In this document: positions 25,599 through 34,420 of the stretch, one piece after another
How the letters are laid out: the number at the start of each line of letters is the position of its first letter
Numbering within the stretch: the stretch's first letter is position 1
NCBI GenBank assembly: GCA_900469445.1
Contig: UBXM01000023.1
Location: forward strand, 124,001-188,000
Reading direction: 5' to 3'
DNA: 64,000 nucleotides
Source of the DNA: Hyphomicrobiales bacterium
GTDB taxonomy: Bacteria; Pseudomonadota; Alphaproteobacteria; Rhizobiales; Rhizobiaceae
Notes under the pieces: generated by a model
Databases searched by the model: none
What the model saw: the letters and a program-made list of their open reading frames with translations, nothing else
What the model was told of the DNA's origin: nothing
Translations under genes and position numbers: made by a program

Positions 25599-26849
25599 AT
25601 GTGCTCTCTGCCAGGGCTTCATCAACGAGAAGAGCCGAAATCGATCGAACTATATGCGCTGAACAAGGCGATGCAGGCCGCCGTCAAACCGTTCGCAGCA
25701 AGGAAGGCGGAGGGCAGATCGAAGAGAGCCAAAACGTGGGATGTTCATTCGAGCTATCATTGCTCGATTGTCGGTACCTGCCTGTCCACGGAGGAGCTGC
25801 GACAAATTCTTGTAAAGGCCGGAGAACCTGGCGTCCGGTCGGCCTCCGAACACGCATTACATATCGCGGGAGTTAAGCTTGCCGGCAGAAGAGATGTCGC
25901 GAGTAAGCTCCTCAACAAGGCGCTGGAGCGTAAACACGCGAATGCCATCCGACAGACCGACCGGCTGACCACTACCGAAGAATTGCGACATTACTGGCGC
26001 GATGCATTTGAAAAAGGGGACGTTGCTGGCCCCTATTGGGCCGTTCTCGGTCATCCTGCCGCCGGCATCGATCTGATGACGGAAGTTTTCGGTGAAGTTC
26101 ATATGTTGTCGCACCTTCTCGGGAGTGCGGGTCGTGCAGACATGGTTCGTATGAAGAACCTTGAGGCTGCCAACAGCGATATGGCCGATGCGATTGCTCG
26201 CCAGGAAAAACGCCTTGTCGTGGCTACTGCCCGGCAGGAAACTCTTCAACGACAAATCGATGATCTTCAGTCGGTTCTGCTGATTGAACGCGCGCGCAAT
26301 CAGAAAAAAGCGGAAGTGCAGCCGCACCAGAGTGGTGCCAGGATATGGGAGAAACGCCACGCCGTAGAGAAGGCGCGTGCCGATGATCTGACTGCAACGC
26401 TTGCGGAAGTACGTGAGTTTGCGAGGGCGGCGGAGGAGCGAGCGGCCAAATATAAAGGTCTGGTCGAATCGTTGGAGCGCGAGAACAATCTCATCGAGGC
26501 AAAGCTTGTTCACGATGCAGGGCCAGACATGGCCGACAACGCAGGGACAGCGCCAGGAGGAACCGTTCTCTACGTTGGGGGACGCAGACGGATGTTCGAC
26601 AGGCTTCGCAAGATCGCAAACGAACGCGAGGTCACATTGAATTTGCATGACGGAGGGCTGGAAGACAGCACCACACTTCTTCCAGCATCCGTCGCGCAGG
26701 CCGACAAGGTCGTTTTCCCTGTCGATCATATCAGCCATTCGGCAATGGAACTGGTCAAACGCCTCTGCAACGAAGCCGGAAAGCCGTTTATTCCCATGCG
26801 TACTGCTGGCTTGGCGAGCTTTCTTGCGGCCCTTTCCACCACGAATTGA
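25599..26849 (+). CDS. DUF2325-domain protein with coiled-coil centre
   Basis: A 416-residue soluble protein. The first 170 residues are helical, His-containing and not recognised (HSSYHCSIVGTCLS early on, then a segment ending HMLSHLLG). Residues about 185-300 form a coiled coil rich in Glu, Arg and Ala. The C-terminal 100 residues match DUF2325: VLYVGGRRRMFDRLRK, a Gly-Gly turn (HDGGLED), then VVFPVDHISHSAMELVKRLCNEAGKPFIPMR. The function of DUF2325 is unknown; its fold looks Rossmann-like. AGAGGA precedes the ATG, behind the inverted repeat at 25562. It is a single gene, apparently separate from the peptide island. Confidence 0.75.
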   Translation: MCSLPGLHQREEPKSIELYALNKAMQAAVKPFAARKAEGRSKRAKTWDVHSSYHCSIVGTCLSTEELRQILVKAGEPGVRSASEHALHIAGVKLAGRRDVASKLLNKALERKHANAIRQTDRLTTTEELRHYWRDAFEKGDVAGPYWAVLGHPAAGIDLMTEVFGEVHMLSHLLGSAGRADMVRMKNLEAANSDMADAIARQEKRLVVATARQETLQRQIDDLQSVLLIERARNQKKAEVQPHQSGARIWEKRHAVEKARADDLTATLAEVREFARAAEERAAKYKGLVESLERENNLIEAKLVHDAGPDMADNAGTAPGGTVLYVGGRRRMFDRLRKIANEREVTLNLHDGGLEDSTTLLPASVAQADKVVFPVDHISHSAMELVKRLCNEAGKPFIPMRTAGLASFLAALSTTN

Positions 26850-27052
26850 TCCGGCCACTTCAGCGGCTACATCAGATTATAGTTTGCCGTGGCTGCGTTC
26901 CAGGAACCATGGGGTCGCCGACAAGACTCGAAGACGAGAGCAGCAATATCGATTGCCCCTTCATGGCGTAGATCGATAGTCATCCCAGTCGATTGGCATG
27001 CCGCATTTGAACAGCTAGATAGACTTGGCGCGTTGAAGAAGGAGTGACGGAT

Positions 27053-27535
27053 ATGTTTGAGGCCGCGACGATCGAGACTGCCGACAAAGCCGAATTTTAT
27101 CGGCAGCTTGCTCAGCAGACGCAGGCTCTCTTCGACGGTGAAACGGACATGATTGCCAACGCTGCGAACATGTCGGCGTTGATCTATCAGATGTTGCCGG
27201 ATCTCAACTGGGCAGGCGTCTATCTACTCAAAGGAGACCAACTGGTTCTCGGACCGTTCCAGGGCAAGCCGGCCTGTGTGCGTATTCCCATCGGTCGCGG
27301 CGTTTGCGGAGCTGCAATCGAACGGAAAGCGTCGATCCTGGTCGAGGATGTTCACGCGTTTCCGGGTCACATTGCCTGTGATGCAGCCTCGCGGTCCGAA
27401 CTGGTTGTCCCAATCTTCCAAGGTAAAGAGACGATCGGTGTCATCGACCTCGATAGTCCAAGGCCATCGCGCTTTGATCCCGATGATCAGACCGGTATTG
27501 AGCGGCTGGCGGAGATTTTCGCAGCGTCGTTCTAA
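27053..27535 (+). CDS. msrC: Free methionine-(R)-sulfoxide reductase, GAF type
   Basis: A 160-residue GAF-domain protein of the fRMsr family, which reduces free L-methionine-R-sulfoxide in the cytoplasm using thioredoxin. The three family cysteines are present: GKPACVRIP, GRGVCGAA and HIACDAASRSELVVPI. Length is typical. The ATG at 27053 has GAAGGAG 8 bases upstream; a GTG at 27044 is in frame but overlaps the SD. It is a single gene with no obvious partner. The gene symbol follows common usage for this family. Confidence 0.92.
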   Translation: MFEAATIETADKAEFYRQLAQQTQALFDGETDMIANAANMSALIYQMLPDLNWAGVYLLKGDQLVLGPFQGKPACVRIPIGRGVCGAAIERKASILVEDVHAFPGHIACDAASRSELVVPIFQGKETIGVIDLDSPRPSRFDPDDQTGIERLAEIFAASF

Positions 27536-27989
27536 CGGTTCTCGTCCGGCCGAGGCTGATCCTGTCTGCTTCAGAACAAGCCGGCGCTCTGATGTCGGAT
27601 AATCTCCGCGCGGGCAGACACGCAGTCGGCTAAAGCTCCGATCCTGCTCGTTTCCCTTGGACGAAGGAAACTTGCCGTATAGCTGGTCGACGATTGACTG
27701 ACCTGCATTACTGCTTCCGCTTGCCGAACTTCAACCATAGGCAATGCCGATGACTGGCGCGAACCTCGTGGGCGAAACCTCATCAGCGAAGCATGGTACG
27801 TTTGGCCTCAAATCGCTTTCTTTAGCCATGGGTCAACGGCGGACGATCGCTCAACTTCTGTGCCTGACGGCTAGATGGAAAGGAGCGTGGCCTGACCCCG
27901 CCGATTAGAGAAGCTCCGTGCAGCCGGAAGCCTAGGCGGGTTTTCGACAAGTCGCAAATGGCGTTTAAGCCGCGCATGCCGCGTGACCG
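27536..27989. other. 454-base gap without recognised features
   Basis: No convincing gene, RNA or repeat was recognised on either strand between the methionine sulfoxide reductase gene and the convergent ABC gene. Short open frames here lack SD sites and protein-like composition. Confidence 0.4.
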
Positions 27990-29591
27990 CTACTTGCCCA
28001 AATCCACCACCATATCCGCGCCGCCGACCGCCTCTTTCGCGCCGACCAGCACCAGCGTCGCCTTCGTCTTCTCCCTCAGCCGAGCCACCAGGTCGCGGGC
28101 CAGTTGCGGCCGTTCCAGCGCTGGATGGTCGATGACGATCAGGTCGGGCTGCATCAGCACGGCGCGGGTCAGGCCAATGCCGAGCTGTTCGCCAAGCGAG
28201 AGGTCCGCGCCGCGTTCGGAAAGCTGCGCCTTCGTGCTGCCGAGGCGGTCGAGCAGCGGGGCGAGGCCGAAGAGCTTGGCGACCTTGCGGATCTGCCGCG
28301 GGTCCGGCCGCGGGCTGACGCCGAGCGTCAGCGCCCGCCTAAGACTGCCTTTCAGGATCAGCGGCGTGGCCGAGATGTAGGCGATCGACGGCAGCGCGGC
28401 GCGATGGCCTTCACCCGAGCCTGAGCCTTCGTCGGAGACTGCCCCTTTATCGAAAACCGCGCCGTCATAGGACACAGTGCCCTCTTCCGGGCGGTCCTGG
28501 CCGGCGAGAATGCGGGCAAGCCGGCTCTTGCCGGAGGCGGGCGGTCCGCTCAGCACCGCAAGGCTGCCGGCGGGGATCGACAGCGAAAGCGCTGCGCCAT
28601 CCGCCGTCCTGCCGTCATACGCGACGGACACTGCATGGCCCGAACGCGCGGCAACACGAGCAAGGCTGGGGCTCTGCAGCAGCCTGAGGCATGAGGCGCG
28701 GGCGATCCGCCAGGCGCAGTAGCGGTCCCAGGTCATGACGAGATCGCCGAGCGGCAGCGAGAGAATGGACAGGACGGCAAGCGCGGTCGCCGCATCGGAT
28801 GCGGGCAAGCCGTTCTTCGCCGTGACCCACAGGATGACCGCGCCGCCGATGCCGGTGCCGATCATCGGCATGGCGCGCATCGCCTCCAGCCGGCGGCGGC
28901 GTGTTACCGCGTCCTGCGACAGCGTTTCGCCGGCAAGCGACAGCCGCTGCAGCTCCTTCGGCGTACGGCCGAGCAGATCGAGTTCGGGGGCGAGCGCGAT
29001 GCGCTCCATCATCGAGGCGGCCATGCGCGCGCGGTTGGCCCGCATCGCCCCGTGCCGTGCGCCGAGCCGCAGGCCGAGAAGGACAGCGAAGATCATGGAA
29101 ATCGCCACCGGTAGCAATGCCGGCAGGGCGAGCGCGGGACGCAGATAGAGGAATACGATGGTCGTCACCACGAGCGTGATCGCTGCCGCGATGCCGCCGG
29201 CAACACCCTGACCCACCCAGCCGCGCGCCGCCTGGATGTCGCCGACGAACCGCAGCGACAGCGTGCCGCGGCGGCGCTGGTCGAGGCTGGACTGGTCCAT
29301 GCCGGCCATATGGGCATAGAGGCGAAGGCGCAGGGAATTGGCAAAGCCTTCACCGATCGCTTCCGCTATCGCCCGGCCAAAGACGCGCAATGCCGCGCCG
29401 AAGACCGCCGCGAAAGCAAGCGCGACGAACAGCGACTGCGCCGGGACAATGCCCCGGTGCAGTGTTTCAAAGATCGATCGCGTGGCATGGGCGGCGACCC
29501 CGAGTGAACCTGCCTGGGCAAGACCCAGTGCGATCATCAGGACCAGCCGAGGTCGCCGCCCGTCACCCGCGATCGAGGGAAGACGAGACAT
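27990..29591 (-). CDS. ABC exporter-like half-transporter with degenerate ATPase motifs
   Basis: A 533-residue membrane-ATPase fusion with five to six hydrophobic segments (about 15-290) and a nucleotide-binding domain from about 320. Walker A is intact (GPPASGKS), but the Q-loop position reads ISATPLIL without Gln, the signature is LSLGE, Walker B ends IDHP with His for the catalytic Glu, and the H-loop His is absent (LVLVGAKEA). A Gly/Glu/Ser-rich insertion (FDKGAVSDEGSGSGEG) splits the domain. It can probably bind but hardly hydrolyse ATP, so it may work with another half or have a regulatory role. Start and the preceding stop overlap by one base (TGATG). GC content is visibly higher than in the neighbours. 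Confidence 0.72.
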   Translation of the reverse strand: MSRLPSIAGDGRRPRLVLMIALGLAQAGSLGVAAHATRSIFETLHRGIVPAQSLFVALAFAAVFGAALRVFGRAIAEAIGEGFANSLRLRLYAHMAGMDQSSLDQRRRGTLSLRFVGDIQAARGWVGQGVAGGIAAAITLVVTTIVFLYLRPALALPALLPVAISMIFAVLLGLRLGARHGAMRANRARMAASMMERIALAPELDLLGRTPKELQRLSLAGETLSQDAVTRRRRLEAMRAMPMIGTGIGGAVILWVTAKNGLPASDAATALAVLSILSLPLGDLVMTWDRYCAWRIARASCLRLLQSPSLARVAARSGHAVSVAYDGRTADGAALSLSIPAGSLAVLSGPPASGKSRLARILAGQDRPEEGTVSYDGAVFDKGAVSDEGSGSGEGHRAALPSIAYISATPLILKGSLRRALTLGVSPRPDPRQIRKVAKLFGLAPLLDRLGSTKAQLSERGADLSLGEQLGIGLTRAVLMQPDLIVIDHPALERPQLARDLVARLREKTKATLVLVGAKEAVGGADMVVDLGK

Positions 29592-30646
29592 CAGGCCGCC
29601 TTCCGGGCATCGATGCGGATCAGGTCCTTTACCAGCGCGCCGGCGACTTCACCGGAGGCCAGTTCCTCCCGCGAGTAATGCGGGATGCCGGTTGCGGCGA
29701 TCGCCTCGGCCTGACCGAGTGGCGAACGGGTCACGAGGCCGGAAATGGCGAAGGGGCGCAGGCCATGGACCCTCAGCACCTCCATCCCGCCGAGCGAACC
29801 CAGCGCATCGGGTGCGGCAAACAGGATGCCGTCCAGCCGCTCGCGGATCGGCGAGCCGCGCAGGATCGCGCCGGTTTCCCGCTGGAACACGCCGTCGGCG
29901 ATTTCCACCACGGCGATTTCCGCGCCGCTGGCCGCCGCATGGCCGACCAGCGTTTCAAACCCCGCCTCGATACGGTCAAGCGGCATGCGATAGGTGGTCG
30001 GCATGCCCGCATCGGTAAAGTCGGTCGCCGTCACGCCGGCATCCTCGAAGGCGTTGAGATCGGCAAAGGCGCCGGTGCCGGTCGCCTTGATGCCGGCGAC
30101 TTTATAGCCGGCGCGGGCAAGACCGTGGGCAAGGCTGACGGCTGCTGTCGTCTTGCCGGCATTCATCGATGCGCCGAACACGCCGATAAGGGTGATATGG
30201 TCCGGAATGCTGGCGGCCGGCAGGCCATAGCGGGCGATGTTGATGCGCTGGCCGTCCTGATCCGTCAGAAGCGCCAGCGGCTCGAGCTGGGTCGGTTCCG
30301 CCATGCGGGCATGGGCATGTTCCATCGTGCCGACGATGCCGCCGCCGGCCAGAAGATCGGCCACCGGGCCGCCGATGACGGATTTGCCTTCGAACTGATC
30401 CGGCGCGTAGCGGTCGCCGAGGCAAAGGACGATCATGTCGCCGGGATAAAGATCGGAGGTGCGCCGGTCGGCGAGCTGTACCTTCTTGTGCTGCCCGACG
30501 GCCCGGACCCTGCACAGAACGAGGTCGCCGGCGACGGCGGCTTCAAACGAATGGGAAAGGCCGGCGACATGCTGCCGCTCGACCCGGCGGGTGGTGAAAG
30601 CCCATTTCAAGGAGCTGAGTTCTGGAAGCGTGTTGAAAATCGTCAT
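29591..30646 (-). CDS. P-loop NTPase of unknown role, dethiobiotin-synthetase/MobB-like
   Basis: A 351-residue protein. The first 110 residues form an unrecognised beta-rich domain. A P-loop GVFGASMNAGKTTAA at about 155-169 starts a dethiobiotin-synthetase/MobB-like NTPase fold, followed by KATGTGAF and a Walker-B-like strand IAVVEIADG. Such enzymes couple ATP or GTP to small-molecule carboxylation, ligation or cofactor loading, but the reaction here is unknown. It is translationally coupled to the degenerate ABC gene downstream, so the two probably work together, perhaps in export or maturation of a small molecule. No further partner gene is present. Confidence 0.6.
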   Translation of the reverse strand: MTIFNTLPELSSLKWAFTTRRVERQHVAGLSHSFEAAVAGDLVLCRVRAVGQHKKVQLADRRTSDLYPGDMIVLCLGDRYAPDQFEGKSVIGGPVADLLAGGGIVGTMEHAHARMAEPTQLEPLALLTDQDGQRINIARYGLPAASIPDHITLIGVFGASMNAGKTTAAVSLAHGLARAGYKVAGIKATGTGAFADLNAFEDAGVTATDFTDAGMPTTYRMPLDRIEAGFETLVGHAAASGAEIAVVEIADGVFQRETGAILRGSPIRERLDGILFAAPDALGSLGGMEVLRVHGLRPFAISGLVTRSPLGQAEAIAATGIPHYSREELASGEVAGALVKDLIRIDARKAA

Positions 30647-30735
30647 GAAATGCGTCTCCTGTAATTGCCTTGCGACGGGGAAGACGGACGGGGGACAATC
30701 TTATTCCCGCAGGGGAGGAATTTTTATGAGAACCC

Positions 30736-30888
30736 ATGAAGGATTGGGCCGTGGCGCATATCTCAATACAGGACGGCCTATTCTATCACAGAAGCGAATA
30801 TACCTTCTTCAGTCTCAACGGCGCCCTCAAGCACTTCTGCGAATTGACCGGGGAGAAAATTCGCGATCCGATCGATGACTATTGTTGA
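30736..30888 (+). CDS. Possible 50-residue small protein
   Basis: A short frame encodes a peptide with protein-like composition (MKDWAVAHISIQDGLFYHR followed by an aromatic stretch and ending DDYC). GGAGG lies about 18 bases before this ATG, too far; an overlapping frame from the ATG at 30726 has better SD spacing but poorer composition. It may be a real small gene or a decayed fragment. No family is recognised. The rest of the gap 30647-31047 holds nothing identifiable. Confidence 0.3.
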   Translation: MKDWAVAHISIQDGLFYHRSEYTFFSLNGALKHFCELTGEKIRDPIDDYC

Positions 30889-31047
30889 TAATCCCTTCGG
30901 GACGAACCAGCGAGGCTAAGTGGTTGCCTCGGTCGCGTATTCTCAACGAAACATGAGAAATATCTCGGTGTCGTCGATCAGGGTCCCATCAAGAGCCAAA
31001 CGAAAACCTACCGGAGCCCCCAGGGCATGGTCGGATGGTTTCATCAA

Positions 31048-31935
31048 TTACATATCCCGCGCTTCCTGCTGTAGAAGCGTGACAAAATACCGGACGGCAG
31101 GAGACACGAAGCTGCGTGCCCGATGACTGATGACGAACTGCCGATGCATCGTGGTCTGCTTATTTGCAAGTTCGACAAGTGGACGCTGCGCCGTCAGGTT
31201 CCGGCGCGACATGAAGCTTAGAAGGTCTGTTTCGGCGAGAATGTATGGCGCGGAAACAAGTGGCGCGGCCGTCACCGTCGGCTGAGGCAGGGATAAGCCG
31301 TTGTCGGCAAAAACCTTTTCAAGCCACAGGCGGATCGAGACTGTCGGGGTCGGCAAAACCCAGCCGAACTGCAGCAATTCCGCAAGTGTCGATTTTCGTC
31401 CGGCCAACGGATGCCCTTCGCGGGCGACAACGACGACCGTGTCCGACAGGAGAGGGGCCGAGACGATCAGCCCGTCGGCGATTTCCTTGCGGTCCGGAAC
31501 GATGATCACGTCGATGGCGCCTGCCCGTAGGGCATCTTCCAGCGCATCGTCCATTCCGATGCGGATGAGAAGCTTGAGATCCGGTGCCCGCTCCTGCATC
31601 GCCCGGCAGACCGAAGGCAGGAAAAACGACGCGATCGAGCCAGAACAGCCGATGCGCACGGTGCCGGCAATACCGCTTCTGTAAGAAGACACTTCACGAC
31701 GGATATCGAGCAAGTCCTGTTCGAGGAGCTGATATCGCTCCCGCAGCAGGTGTCCTGCTTCGGTCAGGGCGATACCTCGCCCTGCGCGTTCGAACAGATG
31801 CACGTCGTAAATCGCTTCCAGCCGCTGGATGCATTTCGACAGGGCAGGCTGTGAAATATGCAGTTCTTCCGCGGCCTTGCCCAGATGGCCGTGTTCGGAA
31901 ACCTTCAGGAAATAGCGGATGTCACGAATGTCCAT
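31048..31935 (-). CDS. LysR-family transcriptional regulator
   Basis: A 295-residue regulator with the N-terminal winged helix (IRYFLKVSEHGHLGKAAEELHISQPALSKCIQRLEAIYDVHLFERAGRG) and a periplasmic-binding-like effector domain from about residue 90. The start at 31935 gives the canonical N-terminus. It is divergent from the CitMHS/DUF1932/RraA operon, 192 bases away, and most likely activates it in response to the transported organic acid. A LysR-type palindrome lies 2 bases from its start codon, suggesting autoregulation. Confidence 0.92.
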   Translation of the reverse strand: MDIRDIRYFLKVSEHGHLGKAAEELHISQPALSKCIQRLEAIYDVHLFERAGRGIALTEAGHLLRERYQLLEQDLLDIRREVSSYRSGIAGTVRIGCSGSIASFFLPSVCRAMQERAPDLKLLIRIGMDDALEDALRAGAIDVIIVPDRKEIADGLIVSAPLLSDTVVVVAREGHPLAGRKSTLAELLQFGWVLPTPTVSIRLWLEKVFADNGLSLPQPTVTAAPLVSAPYILAETDLLSFMSRRNLTAQRPLVELANKQTTMHRQFVISHRARSFVSPAVRYFVTLLQQEARDM

Positions 31936-31937
31936 CG

Positions 31938-31952
31938 ATAACTCGCAGTTAT
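31938..31952. promoter_or_regulatory. LysR-type operator candidate ATAACTCGCAGTTAT
   Basis: ATAACT and AGTTAT are exact inverted copies around CGC and contain the T-N11-A core of LysR sites. The element abuts the regulator's start codon. A second palindrome, ATTTGCAAAT, lies at 31965-31974 and may be another contact site in the divergent promoter. Confidence 0.55.
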
Positions 31953-32058
31953 GAGATGTTGAAAATTTGCAAATAGACTTAGCAAAACGCAACGTCAATA
32001 TTCGCTTCACCGGAGGAAAATCGCCTGCCGGACAATGATTCAAAATTGGAAGTTATGG

Positions 32059-32126
32059 GTCGCCGGGAGGAACCGCAGCCGATCCATAGTCCGGAAGATG
32101 GCGACGGGGAGTCGCCGGGAGGAACC
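32059..32126 (+). repeat. Direct repeat containing an SD sequence
   Basis: The 16-base unit GTCGCCGGGAGGAACC occurs at 32059-32074 and again at 32111-32126, immediately before the transporter start. Only the second copy has a start codon at proper distance. It looks like a local duplication of the translation start region. Confidence 0.6.
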
Positions 32127-32127
32127 T

Positions 32128-33486
32128 TTGATCGCCAGTTTTGGCTATCTGATGATAGCGTCATTCCTGATTCTCGTGATCAGGAAACATATTTCCGTAT
32201 TCGCAGGCCTTGTTGCCGTTTCCATCGTCTTCGGCGGTGCCGCAGCGCTTTGGAACGTCGGTTCGATCGAGCCGATTTTCGGCTGGTTCCGCGATGGCCT
32301 GTTCTACACCGTCAACGAAGCCGGCAAGGTCAGCCTCGGCACCATCAATCCGACGATCATGATCCTGTTCGCGATCATGTATTTCTCGATCATGATGAAT
32401 GTCGGGCTTTTCGATCCGCTCTGCACCTTCCTCATTCGACGCGCCAAGGGCGATCCGCTCAAGGTGCTGATGGTCACGGTCTTCGTTACCTCGGTCGTCA
32501 CGCTGGACGGTGACGGCACCACGACGATCCTCATCATCACCAGCGCTTTCGTGCCGCTCTATCGCCGCATGAACATGAAGCTCTCAAATCTGGCCATGCT
32601 GATCATCCTGCCGACCGGGCTTGGCAACTGCCTGCCCTGGGGTGGTCCGCTGGTGCGTGCCGCGGCTGTTCTGAAGGTCGAGGTCAACGAGCTTTTCATC
32701 CAGATCCTGCCCATTCTAGCGGTGTCGCTGGTCTATATTTTCATGCTTGCCTATTTCATGGGAAAGAAGGAGCGCAAACGTCTCGGTTATGATCCGAAGT
32801 CGTCCGAGCAGCTCGATCCGGCCCAGATCGAGGAGATGGTCAATGTCATTCTCGACAATGACAAGGAACTGAAGCGTCCGCGCCTTTTCCTCTTCAATCT
32901 GGCGCTGACCGTCGCAACCCTGGTTGCCGTGCTGATGGGCTGGGTCAGCGGTGCGCTTGCCTTTACGATCGCCACGGCCATTGCGCTGGCTGCCAACTAT
33001 ACCGCTGCCGAACAGCGTGAACGCATTACGGCAAATGGTGGCGATGCAATCGCCGTCACATCGATCATCATCGCGGCCGGCTTCTTCCTCGGCGTGCTCA
33101 ACGGTAGCGGCATGTCGACTGCCATCGCCGAGACACTCACCTACCTCATCCCGGAATCGCTGGGCGGCCATATCGGTCTGATCTTCGCCTTTGTCGGTGC
33201 GATCGCCTGCTACGCGCTGCCGATCGACGCCTATTATTTCGGGATCCTGCCGGTGATCGCACCGATCGGCGCCAAATACGGACTGACGCCGCATGAAATC
33301 GGCATGGCCTCCTTCATGGGGCAGGCGATCCGCTACGGCTCTCCGACCGTTGCCTGGCTGTTCCTGCTGATGGACCGCACGGAAATGTCCTTCGCCGAAT
33401 ACCAGAAGGAATTCTTCAAATATTCGATCCCGATGTTTTTCATCTTCATCGCGGTCGCAATCCTGACCGGCGTGCTCCCAATCTGA
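32128..33486 (+). CDS. CitMHS-family citrate/organic-acid:cation symporter
   Basis: A 452-residue inner-membrane protein with about 11 to 12 hydrophobic segments. Family-like features are TLDGDGTTTILIITSAFVPLYRRM and NCLPWGGPLVRAAAVL near the middle and the AGFFLGVLNGSGM segment later. CitMHS proteins import metal-citrate or related di/tricarboxylates with protons. The TTG at 32128 is chosen because GGAGG lies 6 bases upstream and length then fits the family. It is first in an operon with a DUF1932 dehydrogenase and an RraA-type aldolase, suggesting uptake and cleavage of a branched hydroxy acid such as a citramalate-like compound (inference). Confidence 0.85.
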   Translation: MIASFGYLMIASFLILVIRKHISVFAGLVAVSIVFGGAAALWNVGSIEPIFGWFRDGLFYTVNEAGKVSLGTINPTIMILFAIMYFSIMMNVGLFDPLCTFLIRRAKGDPLKVLMVTVFVTSVVTLDGDGTTTILIITSAFVPLYRRMNMKLSNLAMLIILPTGLGNCLPWGGPLVRAAAVLKVEVNELFIQILPILAVSLVYIFMLAYFMGKKERKRLGYDPKSSEQLDPAQIEEMVNVILDNDKELKRPRLFLFNLALTVATLVAVLMGWVSGALAFTIATAIALAANYTAAEQRERITANGGDAIAVTSIIIAAGFFLGVLNGSGMSTAIAETLTYLIPESLGGHIGLIFAFVGAIACYALPIDAYYFGILPVIAPIGAKYGLTPHEIGMASFMGQAIRYGSPTVAWLFLLMDRTEMSFAEYQKEFFKYSIPMFFIFIAVAILTGVLPI

Positions 33487-33524
33487 TCGGGGGCCATTCA
33501 AATCCCAAAAGGACAAGACATACT

Positions 33525-34397
33525 ATGAAAACCATTGGCTTTCTCGGCTTCGGCGAAGCCTCATTCAATATCTCCGAAGGTCTGCGCGACGAGGGTTTGA
33601 GCGGTATCCGCGCATTCGATGCCGGTTGGCAGCGCGAGCCTTATGGCGCAGTGGTGCGCGAGCGCGCCGAACGCGCCGGCGTGACGCTGGAAAACTCTGC
33701 CGAAGACCTGATCGGCAAGGTGGATATCGTGATCTGCTCGATCAGCGCCAATATGGCAGTGCCGGTTGCTCAGCAGGTGGCATCGTCTCTGCGCCCGGAC
33801 CAAATCTATGTCGATCTCAATTCGGCCGGACCGGATACCAAGGTCGAGGTCGAAAAGATCATTGCTCCTCATGCCACTTTTGTGGACGTAGCGGTCATGG
33901 GCACCGTGCCCGGCAACCGCCACAAGGTGCCGATGCTGGCCGCCGGCAAGGGCGCTCAGGAAATCGCTGATTATCTCAATGGTTTCGGCGCCAAGGTGAC
34001 CGCACTCGAAGGCCCCGCCGGCAAGGCATCGGCGTCAAAAATGTTCCGCAGCATCTTCATGAAGGGCTATGTGATGCTGCTTCTCGAGGCGGTGGTCGCC
34101 GGTCGCAAGTTCGGCCTCGAAGACGATGTGCTCGTCTCGATCCGCGACACCATCACCGGCGGTGATTTCCTGAAGCAGGTCAACGATCTGATTGCCCGTG
34201 GCGTCATCCATGCCGAGCGGCGCGAGCACGAGATGGACGAGGTCATCGCCACCCTCAACAGCCTCGATGTCGATGCCACCATGTCGGTTGCCACCAAGAA
34301 CAAGCTCGCATGGTGCGTGAGCCAAGGTTTCCGCGAGCATTTCAATGCGCAGCCGCCGGCAGATTACCACGACATTTTCGCTGTTCTCGCCGGTTAA
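33525..34397 (+). CDS. NAD(P)-binding dehydrogenase with DUF1932 domain
   Basis: A 290-residue protein similar in layout to beta-hydroxyacid and 6-phosphogluconate dehydrogenases: N-terminal Rossmann loop GFLGFGEAS, then the CSISANMAVPVAQQV substrate-side segment, and a helical DUF1932 C-terminal domain with the catalytic Lys region GKASASKMFRSIFMKG. It probably oxidises a hydroxy acid using NAD(P)+. It lies 38 bases downstream of the CitMHS gene and 23 before the aldolase gene. A plausible scheme is import of a hydroxy acid, oxidation here, then retro-aldol cleavage by the RraA protein. Confidence 0.85.
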   Translation: MKTIGFLGFGEASFNISEGLRDEGLSGIRAFDAGWQREPYGAVVRERAERAGVTLENSAEDLIGKVDIVICSISANMAVPVAQQVASSLRPDQIYVDLNSAGPDTKVEVEKIIAPHATFVDVAVMGTVPGNRHKVPMLAAGKGAQEIADYLNGFGAKVTALEGPAGKASASKMFRSIFMKGYVMLLLEAVVAGRKFGLEDDVLVSIRDTITGGDFLKQVNDLIARGVIHAERREHEMDEVIATLNSLDVDATMSVATKNKLAWCVSQGFREHFNAQPPADYHDIFAVLAG

Positions 34398-34420
34398 TCG
34401 TTTCCAGAAAGGATAATCAG

